The notes: a model not told the origin generated them from the letters alone. Counted from the stretch's first letter, positions 16,178 to 25,530 are shown. The stretch is DNA of 64,000 bases from Ruegeria atlantica (GCF_013033965.1 NZ_WQFE01000002.1:248001-312000), one strand, 5' to 3'. Program-made: numbers and translations.

Positions 16178-16914
16178 TTCTCTACTCCTCCAAACAGCTC
16201 ACGAGCCTTATTTGTAAGGCATTCCTCAAATATATGGTTCTTCTGTATCCGCATTTCATCTAGGGTGTCCGTCAACTCAATTCCGCTTGAAGGGACGACT
16301 TTCTTTGTGAAGACGTCAATGTCGAGGAGAATTGAGACGTAATCCGGCATGGGCGGTGCTGTAGTCGCGAGTACAAGTGCATAGTGAATGCCAGCTTTCT
16401 CAGTTGGCTTCACAACCCTCATCTGGAACTCTTCAATAATGCCGCGATCCTCTCGTGGCCCGTTGAAGTTAAAAGTAACGTAGTCGTCTGTATTTATCCC
16501 ATTACTGTCGCGACTTGGGATATCGATACGATTGACAAATCGAAGACCGATGCGTTCGAAGGCATCGACTTCAAGTAGTTTTATTACCGGATCAACAAGC
16601 GATGTAGCTTGCTCGCTAAAGTAAGCCCAACGGTCGTATGGTGCGCGCTGAACAAAAACAAACTGTCGTTGCTCGAGAAATACAATCTCGGAGCCGTTCC
16701 GAAGCGCGACCTCAAAACCCAGTTGCTTTTGCTGGTGCGAGAACTGGCCTTGGTCCACATCAATTGATGCGCCAACTTGGATGCGTGGCTTTGGCTCGTC
16801 GAAGCGCTCAAAGGCGGGCAAAGACAATACTTCCTTAAGCTCATCCAATGACTTTTCGGACGACCAACTAAAGGCTAACACCGCTTCCAAAATTGGCGCC
16901 TTCTTGTAGCGCAC
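16174..16914 (-). CDS. TIGR04255 family protein
   Basis: The protein matches the TIGR04255 pattern: YKKAPILEAVLAFSW at the N terminus, a central YDRWAYFSEQ, and IGLRFVNRIDIP followed by alternating beta strands and a final helical region (HIFEECLTNKARELFG). The family is widespread on islands and has no established function. It begins at a GTG with AGAGG upstream and leads a three-gene operon whose members overlap by 4 and about 11 bases. The arrangement is compatible with a small defence or toxin-type module, which is inference only. Confidence 0.75.
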   Translation of the reverse strand: MRYKKAPILEAVLAFSWSSEKSLDELKEVLSLPAFERFDEPKPRIQVGASIDVDQGQFSHQQKQLGFEVALRNGSEIVFLEQRQFVFVQRAPYDRWAYFSEQATSLVDPVIKLLEVDAFERIGLRFVNRIDIPSRDSNGINTDDYVTFNFNGPREDRGIIEEFQMRVVKPTEKAGIHYALVLATTAPPMPDYVSILLDIDVFTKKVVPSSGIELTDTLDEMRIQKNHIFEECLTNKARELFGGVEK

Positions 16915-17380
16915 AGATAACCTCTCGAAGTAAGTTAGACGAGCATCAAAAAAACCCGCGACTGCCCATTATTGAATCGAAAAACCCATTCTGATTCAAC
17001 TGGATAAAACGATTCTATGCCAATGACTTGGCGCATCAAGGCGTTTTCAAAGGTCACGGCATACCAGAATCAAGTGTGACCATCTGACCAGAATAGATGC
17101 AATTTATTGTATCACCACTGCGTAAATACATCGTTCTCCCGACAACACATCGTGGATCAAATATTCGCATGAGGGTAATCCCTATCTTCAACCTTGGCGC
17201 CGACATCTACGAGCAAGTAGTCTTCCAATTTCGATCAGGTGCAGGAGATGCCTGTACTATGTAAGCGGCGCTGAATGCTTGGATAACAATTTTTACTGCA
17301 CCTGAGTTGGCTACCTACGGTACCAGTAACAGTCTTTAAACCGTGATAAGCAAGTTAGATCAGCTCGTTGGCATTGTCTC
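16915..17380. other. Gene-free stretch between TIGR04255 cassette and XRE gene
   Basis: In these 466 bases I see no convincing open reading frame, no RNA gene and no strong repeat. It is relatively AT-rich and should contain the promoter of the TIGR04255 operon near its left end. Confidence 0.5.
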
Positions 17381-17620
17381 TCACGGTTCAATCATTGTGG
17401 TGAGAATTTTGCAGAAAGCCTCAACGCCTGTTGTCGCCTCCGCCCATCTCGCAAACTCAACTACATCCATCCGTCTTTCACCAGTTTCGGACTTAGCGAC
17501 AAACGACTGAACCGTGCCCAGACGTTCTGCAAGCGCAGCTTGCGTCAAGCCTGCTTGGAGTCTGGCTTCTTTGAGGCCAGCTATCAAAATTTGATGTTCT
17601 CTGGTTCTGAGGGATTTCAA
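17381..17620 (-). CDS. XRE-family transcriptional regulator
   Basis: The 79-residue protein is almost entirely a Cro/C1-type HTH: LKEARLQAGLTQAALAERLG then VQSFVAKSETGERRMDVVEF. Such single-domain regulators repress their own and neighbouring promoters in mobile elements. It is divergent from the periplasmic-protein gene at 17695, and the 74 bases between them contain a 9-base palindrome that is the likely operator. No toxin-like partner is adjacent, so a toxin-antitoxin role is not supported. Confidence 0.8.
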   Translation of the reverse strand: MKSLRTREHQILIAGLKEARLQAGLTQAALAERLGTVQSFVAKSETGERRMDVVEFARWAEATTGVEAFCKILTTMIEP

Positions 17621-17663
17621 TGTCAGGTGCCGTATTGATCAGTCGTTGGCGACCTGATAATCC

Positions 17664-17706
17664 CAAGTTAGAATAATCCCATTTTGGAATAAGGTTGTCT
17701 AACTTG
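17664..17706. promoter_or_regulatory. Palindromic operator-like site
   Basis: CAAGTTAGA (17664-17672) and TCTAACTTG (17698-17706) are a perfect 9-base inverted repeat, with a smaller symmetric CCATTTTGG between. It lies in the divergent gap next to the XRE regulator and overlaps the presumed translation start at 17695, so binding would block the rightward gene. Confidence 0.55.
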
Positions 17707-18354
17707 CTGAGAAATTTACTGACATTCCTCCTGCTTGCTTTCGCGAGCGCTGCTTCTGCACAGACAGAGACCATGCGTCACAATCTTGAAACTGCATTCC
17801 GTGCCCTCAACCATACTTCGCGCGAAGAGGCACAAGCTGAACTCCAACAGCACAACTTGTACCTGCATCAGATTGACGGTCTTTGGGGCGCTGGCACCGA
17901 ACGAGCTCTATTGGCCGCGTTGTTTATGTTGAATGAAGTTGGAACCGATGTTTCGATCGAGACTGAAGCCGACGCGCAGTATTTCCTCGAACTCATCATT
18001 GCTGGTTCCGCACGAGGTTTCATTTTTGGTGAAGCCGATGAGCCTGTGGAGAGTATTGGCTTGCCAAGTTGGTTGGCGAATTACCTGTCCTTTGATGCAC
18101 AGATCGCCGATTGGCGATATGCAACTTACCAGATCAAAGTCGCGTCTGCCGCAAACTACTACACCGGTTTGATCCAATCCGACGCCCAAGTGCAGCACCT
18201 GATCCAATCCGGGCAGTTGCAGATTATCGCGGAACGCATCGCACCATGTATGGATGAGATGATCGAGTTCGGTGTGCAGACCGGGCAAAAACACGCGTCT
18301 GATCCTATCTACCCTGATTTTTCGCAAGTGTGCGCAGCACTGGTCCTTCAATAG
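17695..18354 (+). CDS. Secreted protein with peptidoglycan-binding-like repeat
   Basis: The N terminus is a clear signal peptide (LLTFLLLAFASAASAQ) with cleavage expected after ASA. Residues ~40-75 resemble a PG_binding_1 repeat: LQQHNLYLHQIDGLWGAGTERALLAAL. The remaining ~140 residues are of unknown family. It should act in the periplasm. The start is a TTG at 17695 by length; alternative TTG/CTG codons lie within a few codons. It may form a unit with the two small membrane-protein genes that follow on the same strand. Confidence 0.65.
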   Translation: MSNLLRNLLTFLLLAFASAASAQTETMRHNLETAFRALNHTSREEAQAELQQHNLYLHQIDGLWGAGTERALLAALFMLNEVGTDVSIETEADAQYFLELIIAGSARGFIFGEADEPVESIGLPSWLANYLSFDAQIADWRYATYQIKVASAANYYTGLIQSDAQVQHLIQSGQLQIIAERIAPCMDEMIEFGVQTGQKHASDPIYPDFSQVCAALVLQ

Positions 18355-18419
18355 ACCTCAAGACTTGCCAGACGTTACCTAGTCCGAACCTTCTAACCCC
18401 CGCTATGACAGGATACAAA

Positions 18420-18605
18420 ATGAAGTTCTTAATCGGCGCGTTCGCCATGATGGTCTGCTTCTATCTTGGCCAATCAATGTTCCGCAGTGGAATACAATTG
18501 AAGGCCAATGGTCATAAGATTAGCGGGTGGTTCCGCGTAATCTGTTCAATCCAGTTCATACTAGGTCCACTGATCGGCATGGCGATGATTTTGTCCGCCA
18601 ATTAG
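18420..18605 (+). CDS. Small two-helix membrane protein
   Basis: The 61-residue product consists of two hydrophobic segments (FLIGAFAMMVCFYLGQSM and ICSIQFILGPLIGMAMIL) separated by a short basic loop. An AGGA lies 8 bases upstream of the ATG. Short integral membrane proteins of this type are often annotated as hypothetical. Nothing in the sequence points to a function beyond membrane location. Confidence 0.5.
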   Translation: MKFLIGAFAMMVCFYLGQSMFRSGIQLKANGHKISGWFRVICSIQFILGPLIGMAMILSAN

Positions 18606-18739
18606 CCACTGACCAACGAGGCGGCCTGGCCTCGGCCTCTGCACCCTCTGACAACGTGTCCCAAGATCGCCACGGCGCAATCGCAGAAACCTCTGGCTCA
18701 AACCAACAAGCAATTCAGACATAAAATGAGTAGTGAACG

Positions 18740-19243
18740 ATGGCCTTAACAACCTGCTACGAATGCGAAGCTAAAATCTCTGACCAGGCCGCCGCTTGTC
18801 CTAACTGCGGCGCACCGCAACAAACGGTTGAAGACAACGTAGCCACAAAAAGCGCTGCACATGAGCTTGTGAGGGTTGTTGTAGGTTTTGTGGTCGTAAG
18901 CTTTATCTTGACGTTTGGGCTGAACTGGTTGTCCCAAGGTGAGCCGCCGAACCCCTTTGAAATGGTCACTGACCTCTTGCGGCAAATGGATTTTGAAGTT
19001 GGCGATCTGGATTGCGAGAGCATCCACGATGAAATCATAGCGCTTTCCAAAGAGCAGGTTATTCAGAATAGTGGTGTCACGATGCAGGCCCTCGTGAACA
19101 TATCGACAGAGTCTCAGTCGCCAAAGGAAGCTTATTGCATAGGTCGCGCGACTTGGTCGAATGGCACCAACAGCAGGGTCGAATACTCAAAAACGTATAG
19201 GGACGGAGGGGCGTGGTTTGAGTTTCAAGAGCTGATGTTTTGA
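18740..19243 (+). CDS. Zinc-ribbon membrane protein, unknown function
   Basis: The N terminus is a short zinc ribbon with two CxxC pairs (CYECEAK and CPNCGAP). A single transmembrane helix follows (about residues 45-66, VVVGFVVVSFILTFGLNWL). The C-terminal ~95 residues would lie outside the membrane; they contain two cysteines. Zinc-ribbon plus TM proteins are common in accessory regions. It precedes the defence operon by 400 bases. Confidence 0.65.
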   Translation: MALTTCYECEAKISDQAAACPNCGAPQQTVEDNVATKSAAHELVRVVVGFVVVSFILTFGLNWLSQGEPPNPFEMVTDLLRQMDFEVGDLDCESIHDEIIALSKEQVIQNSGVTMQALVNISTESQSPKEAYCIGRATWSNGTNSRVEYSKTYRDGGAWFEFQELMF

Positions 19244-19643
19244 TGATCTTTTTTGTTTCAAAATCTCAGGCTTAGAGGCACTGCAATGAAAGTTGGCCCA
19301 TTATTCGCGCCGAAACGTGCTGAGCGGCGCTCTACTGCGCAGAGCATGGCAGTTCCGCTATTTGACACAGTATTTGGCATTGACGCGACGTCCGTGCATC
19401 AGCGCCGCGCTCTCAGTCGGACAGCTTTCGTTGCAGTAACCGTCAAACATGACAGCGCACATGCATTGCTGCTGGTCACTAACCAAACGAATAGACAATG
19501 CTTGAGGCCGTAGCTTACGTCCCACATCTGTATTGTAGACTCGAGCGGACAAGTTCAGAAAATTCAAACCAACTACTTGAAACTACTTGAAGGTTCCATC
19601 AGGTTGAATTCATATTGAAGCACTAAACCAACGAGTTCCTGCA
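19244..19643. other. Upstream region of the Detocs operon, no convincing gene
   Basis: One weak reading frame at 19253-19513 has no ribosome site or recognisable domain and I do not call it. The last 130 bases are AT-rich and should contain the dtcA promoter. A short tandem ACTACTTGAA duplication is present at about 19572-19591. Confidence 0.45.
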
Positions 19644-22556
19644 TTGTTTGAAGGCCTATCTAAAGAAACAAAAAACCTCCTCAGAGGTCTACTCGACCCC
19701 AAAGGAGACACCCAGCAAATCGAAACTTTGAATCGTCTTCGGAAGAGAGTGCCTTTTTCCGAATGCCAACGTGTAAACGACCTATTGCACGACCATCTGC
19801 TCTTCAAACATCTTAAACTCCCACCTGAATTCCCCAAAGAACCTTCTAATTTTGAATCTCACGTAAGGTTGACAAGGCAGCCCATCCATAACGAGATTGC
19901 TACTTGTGCTTCGCGCTTACGTAAACATCAGGAAAGAATAAACGCAGCTTTAGAGGATTTGTACTCTCTTAACTGCCATCTCGCGGACGGTGATCTATCT
20001 AAGGCGTTAATGGAAGTCGACAAAATCGAACATCGCGTTGGTTGTTCCTACTTCTTGATGATCAAGCTTGTGCATATTTACACGCAACTCGAGGAGCTTT
20101 CACCTGAAAAAGAAATTTGCGCCAACGCTTTGACGCGGTACGGCTTGTCTGCCAACAATATCGTAGCGCTTTCAATAGCAGATACTATGGGAGAAACGTA
20201 TGATCTGTTTTCTGTCAGGAAGAACATACTAGGAATTGAGGCACGAAATGGCTTGAATCAATTTACTCTGGATTTGGCCAAATTCGTTCATCTTCCATGC
20301 TCTTATAATGTGGGTGATTTTCATAGCAAACTTCAAAGTTTCAATCAATCATCGCTGTTTGATGGTGTAATATTTTCTGCAATACACCATTTTAACTTGA
20401 ACAAGACAGCACAGTTTAATTTGGGCGGAGATGCTTTTGACGAGATTGAAGAAATTATTGGAGATATCTGGGGCATTATCTCAGGTGAAAATATAAATTT
20501 CGGAAAATTGATAAAAGATAGTTATCTCGAAGCCGACTATGGCTTTTACCGCCAGTCGATTACTTGGATCGAGATCGCAGAAGTTTCAAGGTACAGAAAT
20601 GCAATTGATCGGTATTACCATGATCAAGAGCATCAGATACTAATAAACGACCCCGAAGGTGATGAGTTCATCAGAAATTATTTCGATGGCTTAGTTACCT
20701 TTCAACAGTTACTCGAACGTAAGACGCCGCAAACCATAAACCTAAGAAAATTTGACTTCGAAGCTTCTGGAATTTTCTCAAGAACGGCTGGTTTTATACA
20801 CCTTTTGGAGGAGAGCGAAGGAAAGCTCAACATTTCTTCGAGTGATTTCATGACGTTGATGGGCGTCACGCGTGATGTTGCTAGTATTGCCAACCGTAAG
20901 TATCTGGCCAATATTGCGGATGAAAATCCCGACGATCTAATAAAATTTGTCACAAAGTGCTTGATTGCAAGGCGTTCAAAAAAGGATGCTGACACCTTCC
21001 TTCTTCGGCGGCTGATCCAGGAAATAGTTATCAAAGACTTCCACTCAGATTTGCTTTCCTTTCTGAAGTTTATTGACCAGACTTCATCTGTAGTCGCTGA
21101 TTTTGTTTATGAAATGTGCGACGAAGCTTTCCTTAGTCAGCTTTTCAGGCTTTTCGAGGACACGGATAGCTTTTTTGAATGCAGAGCAGATATGCATGAG
21201 TGGTTTGGTGAGCGCACCAACGAACCTTTGCTTTTAGAAAGGGCAAAGACACTTAGAATTGATTTAAGGTTGCAAAAAATACGCGGGGAAATCGATGACA
21301 CACGCGTATACGTTGACCCGAATCGGTATTCTGAATGGCTCCAAGATAACTTTTTTACTGAACTCAGCAGTATCTTGAGGTCTAATAGAATAGCACTATT
21401 CGCGTATCTGATTACAGATTCGGATTCCGAGTTGGCACAGCAGCAGAAGCCTGAAGTCAGGATGGCAAATCTGATTTCCAAGGCCTTTGACGAATTTTGC
21501 AGCAACACAAAATTTGGGATTGCGTCTTACTTGGGAAGGCGAATTCGGCATGGTACTTTAAAAGGTGCTATGCTGGGTCCGGTGCAGAGTTTGCTGGATG
21601 ATCCTAAATTTGAAGACCTGCTCAGCAACGATGATAGTGCTAAGGCGATCCACCGTTGGATTTCGAATTATCAGTCAGGGATCGACGAATTAGGTCGGGA
21701 TTTTCTGCAGATCAACAGTAACAAAAAGCCAAAGGGTTTGTTTGATACAGATGTTTTCAGAAAGGATCGAAGCGATGTTCTTCGAGCCGCTATTCTTGAC
21801 ATTGATCAAACCTATGCTGACACAAAAAGCTACGCTCATGTGAATGCAAAGATCTATAGCTATTGCTGGCGTTTGGCTGAGCGAGACTTGCGTCGAGTCC
21901 GAGAGCACTTGGGGAATTGTAAGCAGGTATGGGGAACGTTCAATGCCGCCGAATTTCGTCGATTGGTACCAACGGAGCTAAGAGGCCTCGCCCATGCTTT
22001 TACGCGAGAGCTCGGTACTTTGCTGGATGATCGTTTTCGAACGGTTATCAGTTGGTTTAAAGAACCTACGAACCTCTCTCCCAGCGCACCATTGAATTTG
22101 CTCTTCGATGCGGTTCAAGCCGAGGTTCAGGAAACCTTCCCCGATTTTTGGCCGTTGGTCGAGTTTGAGAAAAACAGCGACATTCAGCTTTCTGGTGGCA
22201 CCTACCACTTGCTCTACGACGCCTTATACGTAGTGGTCTATAACGCTGCAAAACATGGAAAAAAACGTGGACAACTACTCTGCGACTTTGGCTTCTCTCA
22301 AAGCTCATCTGGTCGCAAAGAACTCGTGATGATGATTTCTTCGGAAGTCTCGCCGGGTGCGACAGACACTGAAGTCAACGACAGCATTAAGCAAGCAATG
22401 GAAGGTAGCGACGACGATGCTCTTGTTGTAGAAGGCCGAAGTGGCTTCAAAAAGCTGGCCAGAATGCAGAAAGATACCCAAGAGATGACTGGTTTCAATG
22501 TTGTCTGCGTGAACGAAAGAGTTCGAGTAACGTGTAAATTTGGGCTAGTCTACTAA
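19644..22556 (+). CDS. dtcA: Detocs sensor DtcA (helical sensor with histidine-kinase-like C terminus)
   Basis: The 970-residue protein has a long helical N-terminal region without membrane segments, so it is a cytosolic sensor. The C-terminal ~200 residues look like a divergent histidine kinase: an H-box-like RGLAHAFTREL (His784), an N-box DALYVVVYNAAKHG (Asn867) and a glycine motif EGRSGFKKL near residue 932. In Detocs, DtcA senses phage infection and passes phosphate to receiver domains. The next two genes encode a lone receiver and a receiver-nucleosidase, overlapping by 1 and 4 bases, exactly the Detocs order. The start is unclear: TTG at 19644, or an ATT ten codons upstream; no in-frame ATG fits. 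Confidence 0.85.
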   Translation: MFEGLSKETKNLLRGLLDPKGDTQQIETLNRLRKRVPFSECQRVNDLLHDHLLFKHLKLPPEFPKEPSNFESHVRLTRQPIHNEIATCASRLRKHQERINAALEDLYSLNCHLADGDLSKALMEVDKIEHRVGCSYFLMIKLVHIYTQLEELSPEKEICANALTRYGLSANNIVALSIADTMGETYDLFSVRKNILGIEARNGLNQFTLDLAKFVHLPCSYNVGDFHSKLQSFNQSSLFDGVIFSAIHHFNLNKTAQFNLGGDAFDEIEEIIGDIWGIISGENINFGKLIKDSYLEADYGFYRQSITWIEIAEVSRYRNAIDRYYHDQEHQILINDPEGDEFIRNYFDGLVTFQQLLERKTPQTINLRKFDFEASGIFSRTAGFIHLLEESEGKLNISSSDFMTLMGVTRDVASIANRKYLANIADENPDDLIKFVTKCLIARRSKKDADTFLLRRLIQEIVIKDFHSDLLSFLKFIDQTSSVVADFVYEMCDEAFLSQLFRLFEDTDSFFECRADMHEWFGERTNEPLLLERAKTLRIDLRLQKIRGEIDDTRVYVDPNRYSEWLQDNFFTELSSILRSNRIALFAYLITDSDSELAQQQKPEVRMANLISKAFDEFCSNTKFGIASYLGRRIRHGTLKGAMLGPVQSLLDDPKFEDLLSNDDSAKAIHRWISNYQSGIDELGRDFLQINSNKKPKGLFDTDVFRKDRSDVLRAAILDIDQTYADTKSYAHVNAKIYSYCWRLAERDLRRVREHLGNCKQVWGTFNAAEFRRLVPTELRGLAHAFTRELGTLLDDRFRTVISWFKEPTNLSPSAPLNLLFDAVQAEVQETFPDFWPLVEFEKNSDIQLSGGTYHLLYDALYVVVYNAAKHGKKRGQLLCDFGFSQSSSGRKELVMMISSEVSPGATDTEVNDSIKQAMEGSDDDALVVEGRSGFKKLARMQKDTQEMTGFNVVCVNERVRVTCKFGLVY

Positions 22557-23005
22557 TGGTCGATGTCTTGATAGTTGAAGACGATCCGCACAAATCCGAA
22601 GAGCTGGTAGAGTTCATTACGTCGGAATTGAATGTGCAGTGGGTCAAGACTGCTGTCTCCGTAAGTGAAGCAATCAAAGAAATAGACAACCAAAAATTTG
22701 ATTTAGTATTGCTGGACATGGCCTTGCCTAGCCACACGCAGCAACCTGGAAAAGGGCCTCCTTCCTCCTTATTATCCGGCGGCTTAGAAGTAATTCATGA
22801 GTTTGATTACACTCAGCGCATTGACCCTATTGTAATTCTAACTCAATACCATGAGGTGGAAATTGATGGGGAGTTAGTCGCCCTAAAGTTTGTAAAGGAG
22901 CGACTCTGTTCAATGTTCACAGTGCGTCTTCTAGATTGTGTCCACTACGAAATGGGAAGTGATATGTGGCAGAAAAAGCTTGGTGAAGTGGTGCGCAAAC
23001 TATGA
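22556..23005 (+). CDS. dtcB: Detocs receiver protein DtcB
   Basis: The 149-residue protein is a receiver domain: VLIVEDD gives the acidic pocket (Glu8, Asp9, Asp10) and LVLLDMALPS the phosphoacceptor Asp54. A loop longer than usual follows. No output domain is present. In the described Detocs systems the lone receiver acts as a phosphate buffer that prevents accidental activation of DtcC. The ATG overlaps the dtcA stop by one base (TAATG), and its own stop overlaps dtcC by four, so all three are translated together. Confidence 0.85.
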   Translation: MVDVLIVEDDPHKSEELVEFITSELNVQWVKTAVSVSEAIKEIDNQKFDLVLLDMALPSHTQQPGKGPPSSLLSGGLEVIHEFDYTQRIDPIVILTQYHEVEIDGELVALKFVKERLCSMFTVRLLDCVHYEMGSDMWQKKLGEVVRKL

Positions 23006-24165
23006 AAGTTCTTATTGTTGAAGATAATCCAGAGAAGTTGGCTTCTGTTCAGCAAGAAGTCTCTAGCCGATTCTCTGATTTTGCGACCACAATCGATGCA
23101 GCTGATTGCCTATCAGAGGCAAGTAAACTGATTTATGAACGGACATACGATCTGATCATACTGGATCTTATGCTTCCATTTCGTCACGGAGATACGCCGA
23201 CAGACGTTTCAGAGGAAGTATTGGACCTCGTGAAAGGCAGTTCAAACAATCAATCAACCAATGCAATTGCTTTGACCGGGTTCGATGATCTAGTTGATAC
23301 GAGAATACGTAGCTTTGCAGAAGCAGGCATCGGTCTTGTTCTATTTGACGAAGAACGCCAGCAATGGAAACAGACTCTCGCACTCGAATTGGAGAAAGTA
23401 AAAGCGGTTCCCGCCATAGACTTTCTATTTGTTTGCGCTCTTGAAAAAGAGAGACAGGCACTCAAACATTCTGGAGCGACCTTAGGTGCTCCAATAAATT
23501 ACAGAGGACTCGACTGCATTTCAGTTGAGATTGGGAAGCTTAGGGGGGTATGTGTCCGCACAGCGCGTATGGGGCTAGTAGAGGCCGCAATATGTACCGC
23601 AAAGAGTATCGACTACTTCAACCCATCAGTCGTGGCAATGCCCGGTATCTGTGCCGGATTCGATGACGAAACCAAGCTAGGCGCACTTATTGCGTCAGAT
23701 ATTTGCTGGGAATATCAAACGGGGAAATGGACCGATGAAGGCTTCAAAATGGAAGCCTATGGCGTCAATATGTCTCCTGAAGCGCGAAGTGAAATTGCAA
23801 CCATTCTTGCCGAAGACCCGACTGGCAGCCGTTATAAGGATGGTTTGTTCAACGATGAAGTTTCATCTTCAACAATTCAATTAGCACCTAGCACGTCTGG
23901 TTCTGCGGTTGTTAGTAGTGCGGAAGCTATGGAGCGTATTGGCACGCAACACAGGAAAGTTGCCGGCTTGGACATGGAGATGTTCTCGGTTTACCAAGCT
24001 GCATCATCGTCGCAACGAAAACCTGTTTTCTTCGGCGCGAAAACAGTCGTAGACTTGGGTGATGCTCAAAAGAACAATCACCTTCAAACACCAGGTTCCG
24101 TTCTTTCGGCGCGATTTGTTGTGGATGTTACCAAGAGGTTGGCGAAAAAAAACTTTAAAAGTTGA
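23002..24165 (+). CDS. dtcC: Detocs effector DtcC (receiver plus ATP nucleosidase)
   Basis: The N-terminal domain is a receiver (VLIVEDN with Glu7/Asp8, phosphoacceptor Asp55 in LIILDLMLP, Thr92 in ALTGFDD). From about residue 138 a purine-nucleoside-phosphorylase/nucleosidase fold follows: FLFVCALEKERQAL, TARMGLVEAA, VVAMPGICAGF and the active-site strand LDMEMFSVY (Glu326), then FFGAKTVVDLGD. In Detocs the phosphorylated effector cleaves ATP between adenine and ribose, killing or arresting the infected cell. All these positions appear intact. The gene is the last of the operon; no clear terminator follows before the convergent integrase. Confidence 0.88.
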   Translation: MKVLIVEDNPEKLASVQQEVSSRFSDFATTIDAADCLSEASKLIYERTYDLIILDLMLPFRHGDTPTDVSEEVLDLVKGSSNNQSTNAIALTGFDDLVDTRIRSFAEAGIGLVLFDEERQQWKQTLALELEKVKAVPAIDFLFVCALEKERQALKHSGATLGAPINYRGLDCISVEIGKLRGVCVRTARMGLVEAAICTAKSIDYFNPSVVAMPGICAGFDDETKLGALIASDICWEYQTGKWTDEGFKMEAYGVNMSPEARSEIATILAEDPTGSRYKDGLFNDEVSSSTIQLAPSTSGSAVVSSAEAMERIGTQHRKVAGLDMEMFSVYQAASSSQRKPVFFGAKTVVDLGDAQKNNHLQTPGSVLSARFVVDVTKRLAKKNFKS

Positions 24166-24330
24166 GACTGGATTTCTTGCCAACTCAAAAGGGTCGCGGA
24201 TCGGTGCACGCTCGGAGATAAACTGGAGGACGCTCGCAAGTCTGGGTATTGCCAATCGAAAAAATTGGTGAATTCGGCAACAGGAACCACAGGCTACGGA
24301 AAGCTCAAATCACACACTGCATTGTTGTGT

Positions 24331-25506
24331 TTATCCGATTGAGTCATCGATAGCATTGCCAATAGCATTGGCGGCAGCCAGCGCAGGATCGCTGTCAACA
24401 TGTGCGTAGCGAGCGGTTGTTTGAGTTTGTGTATGGCCTAGCAAGCGCCCGATAATAGGGAGGGCAATACCTTGGCCCACTGCGATACTGGCAGCGGTGT
24501 GGCGAAGATCGTGTATCCTGATGTCTTTAAGTGCTGCGGCCTCGCAGATCACCTTCCAAGGTTTTGACAAGTTGACCAACGGTGAATCCTGTTTCTTGCC
24601 GGGGAACACGTAAATTGAACCCGGATCGCGCGTTGTCACTTTTTGTCGCCCTAAAATCTTAACTGCACTGTCGCCCAAAAACAGTGGCTTCGCCCCAGTC
24701 TTACTATCAGGCAGCAAGATTCGCCGCCGGTCCCAGTCAATCCAATCCCACTCACACTTGGCGATTTCGTTCCGTCGGGCACCTGTCAGCAATAGGAGCC
24801 TGATTAGATTAGCTACGTCTGGCCAAATAGCGCCTTCGTCTACTAGATCGCGCAACGCTTTCCCGAGCCGCTCCAGTTCAGGGCCAGATAAGTATCGCTC
24901 CCGTGATAGCTCTTCGAACTTCTTAACATAGCGGCATGGGTTAGTTCCCTGTTCTCGCCATTCCCACGCTTCACATCGGTTCATCAATGATGACAACAAG
25001 GCCAGCATCCGATTTGCCAAGTATGGCGTTTCACTCAGCGACCGATGTAACCGGCTAACGTCTGATCGTGAAACATCTACAGCTTTGGTGCTGCCCAGTT
25101 TCGGACCAATGTGCCGTTCCCAACAAGAGGTGTAATCTCGGATGGTCGCTGGCTTCTTGTTGGCCAGCTCCTCGTGTTCGAATTTCTCCCACGCATCCAC
25201 AACTCTAGGCGCACCACGTATGGCAAGTTTTTCACCTTGGGGATCTTCGCCGCGTTTCACGGCCGCCAATATTTGTCGCGCATCCTCCTTCGCTTGGTCG
25301 AACGGGATTTGCCCATGTGTGCCAATAGTATACCAACGTTGTTTGGCGCGACGTCCACCGCCATAGGAGCGATATTTGACGACGTATCGTTTCGCACCAG
25401 AGGGCAGCAGCTTGACGCCAAACCCAGTTAAGCTGTCATCCCAAAGGCAATACGCTTTGTTCTCGTCGCATGTGGCGTTGTCGATTTGTCGTTTAGTCAA
25501 TTTCAT
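24331..25506 (-). CDS. Tyrosine recombinase (integrase) of element 2
   Basis: This is a P4/phage-type integrase with an N-terminal DUF4102 arm-binding domain (MKLTKRQIDNATCDENKAY, LWDDSLTGFGVKLLPSG), a SAM-like core-binding domain and a catalytic domain: LLTGARRNEIAKCEW (first Arg), HDLRHTAAS (HxxR), LLGHTQTQTTARYAHV (second His/second Arg region and Tyr). The ATG at 25506 is chosen because the family normally begins at MKLT; the frame remains open upstream to 25614 over the end repeat. It should integrate element 2 at the tRNA-Lys core 25684-25733. The tandem end repeat 25531-25552 in its promoter region suggests feedback control. Confidence 0.92.
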   Translation of the reverse strand: MKLTKRQIDNATCDENKAYCLWDDSLTGFGVKLLPSGAKRYVVKYRSYGGGRRAKQRWYTIGTHGQIPFDQAKEDARQILAAVKRGEDPQGEKLAIRGAPRVVDAWEKFEHEELANKKPATIRDYTSCWERHIGPKLGSTKAVDVSRSDVSRLHRSLSETPYLANRMLALLSSLMNRCEAWEWREQGTNPCRYVKKFEELSRERYLSGPELERLGKALRDLVDEGAIWPDVANLIRLLLLTGARRNEIAKCEWDWIDWDRRRILLPDSKTGAKPLFLGDSAVKILGRQKVTTRDPGSIYVFPGKKQDSPLVNLSKPWKVICEAAALKDIRIHDLRHTAASIAVGQGIALPIIGRLLGHTQTQTTARYAHVDSDPALAAANAIGNAIDDSIG

Positions 25507-25530
25507 TAGCTTTGGTTCCTCAAAACAGCC

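Noticed and set aside
17381..18354. Toxin-antitoxin pair with the XRE regulator
   Set aside because: The neighbouring gene encodes a secreted protein with a peptidoglycan-binding-like repeat and lies divergent; no toxin fold is visible.
19253..19513. Open frame of 86 codons before dtcA
   Set aside because: No ribosome site, no domain, composition like non-coding DNA; treated as part of the upstream region.
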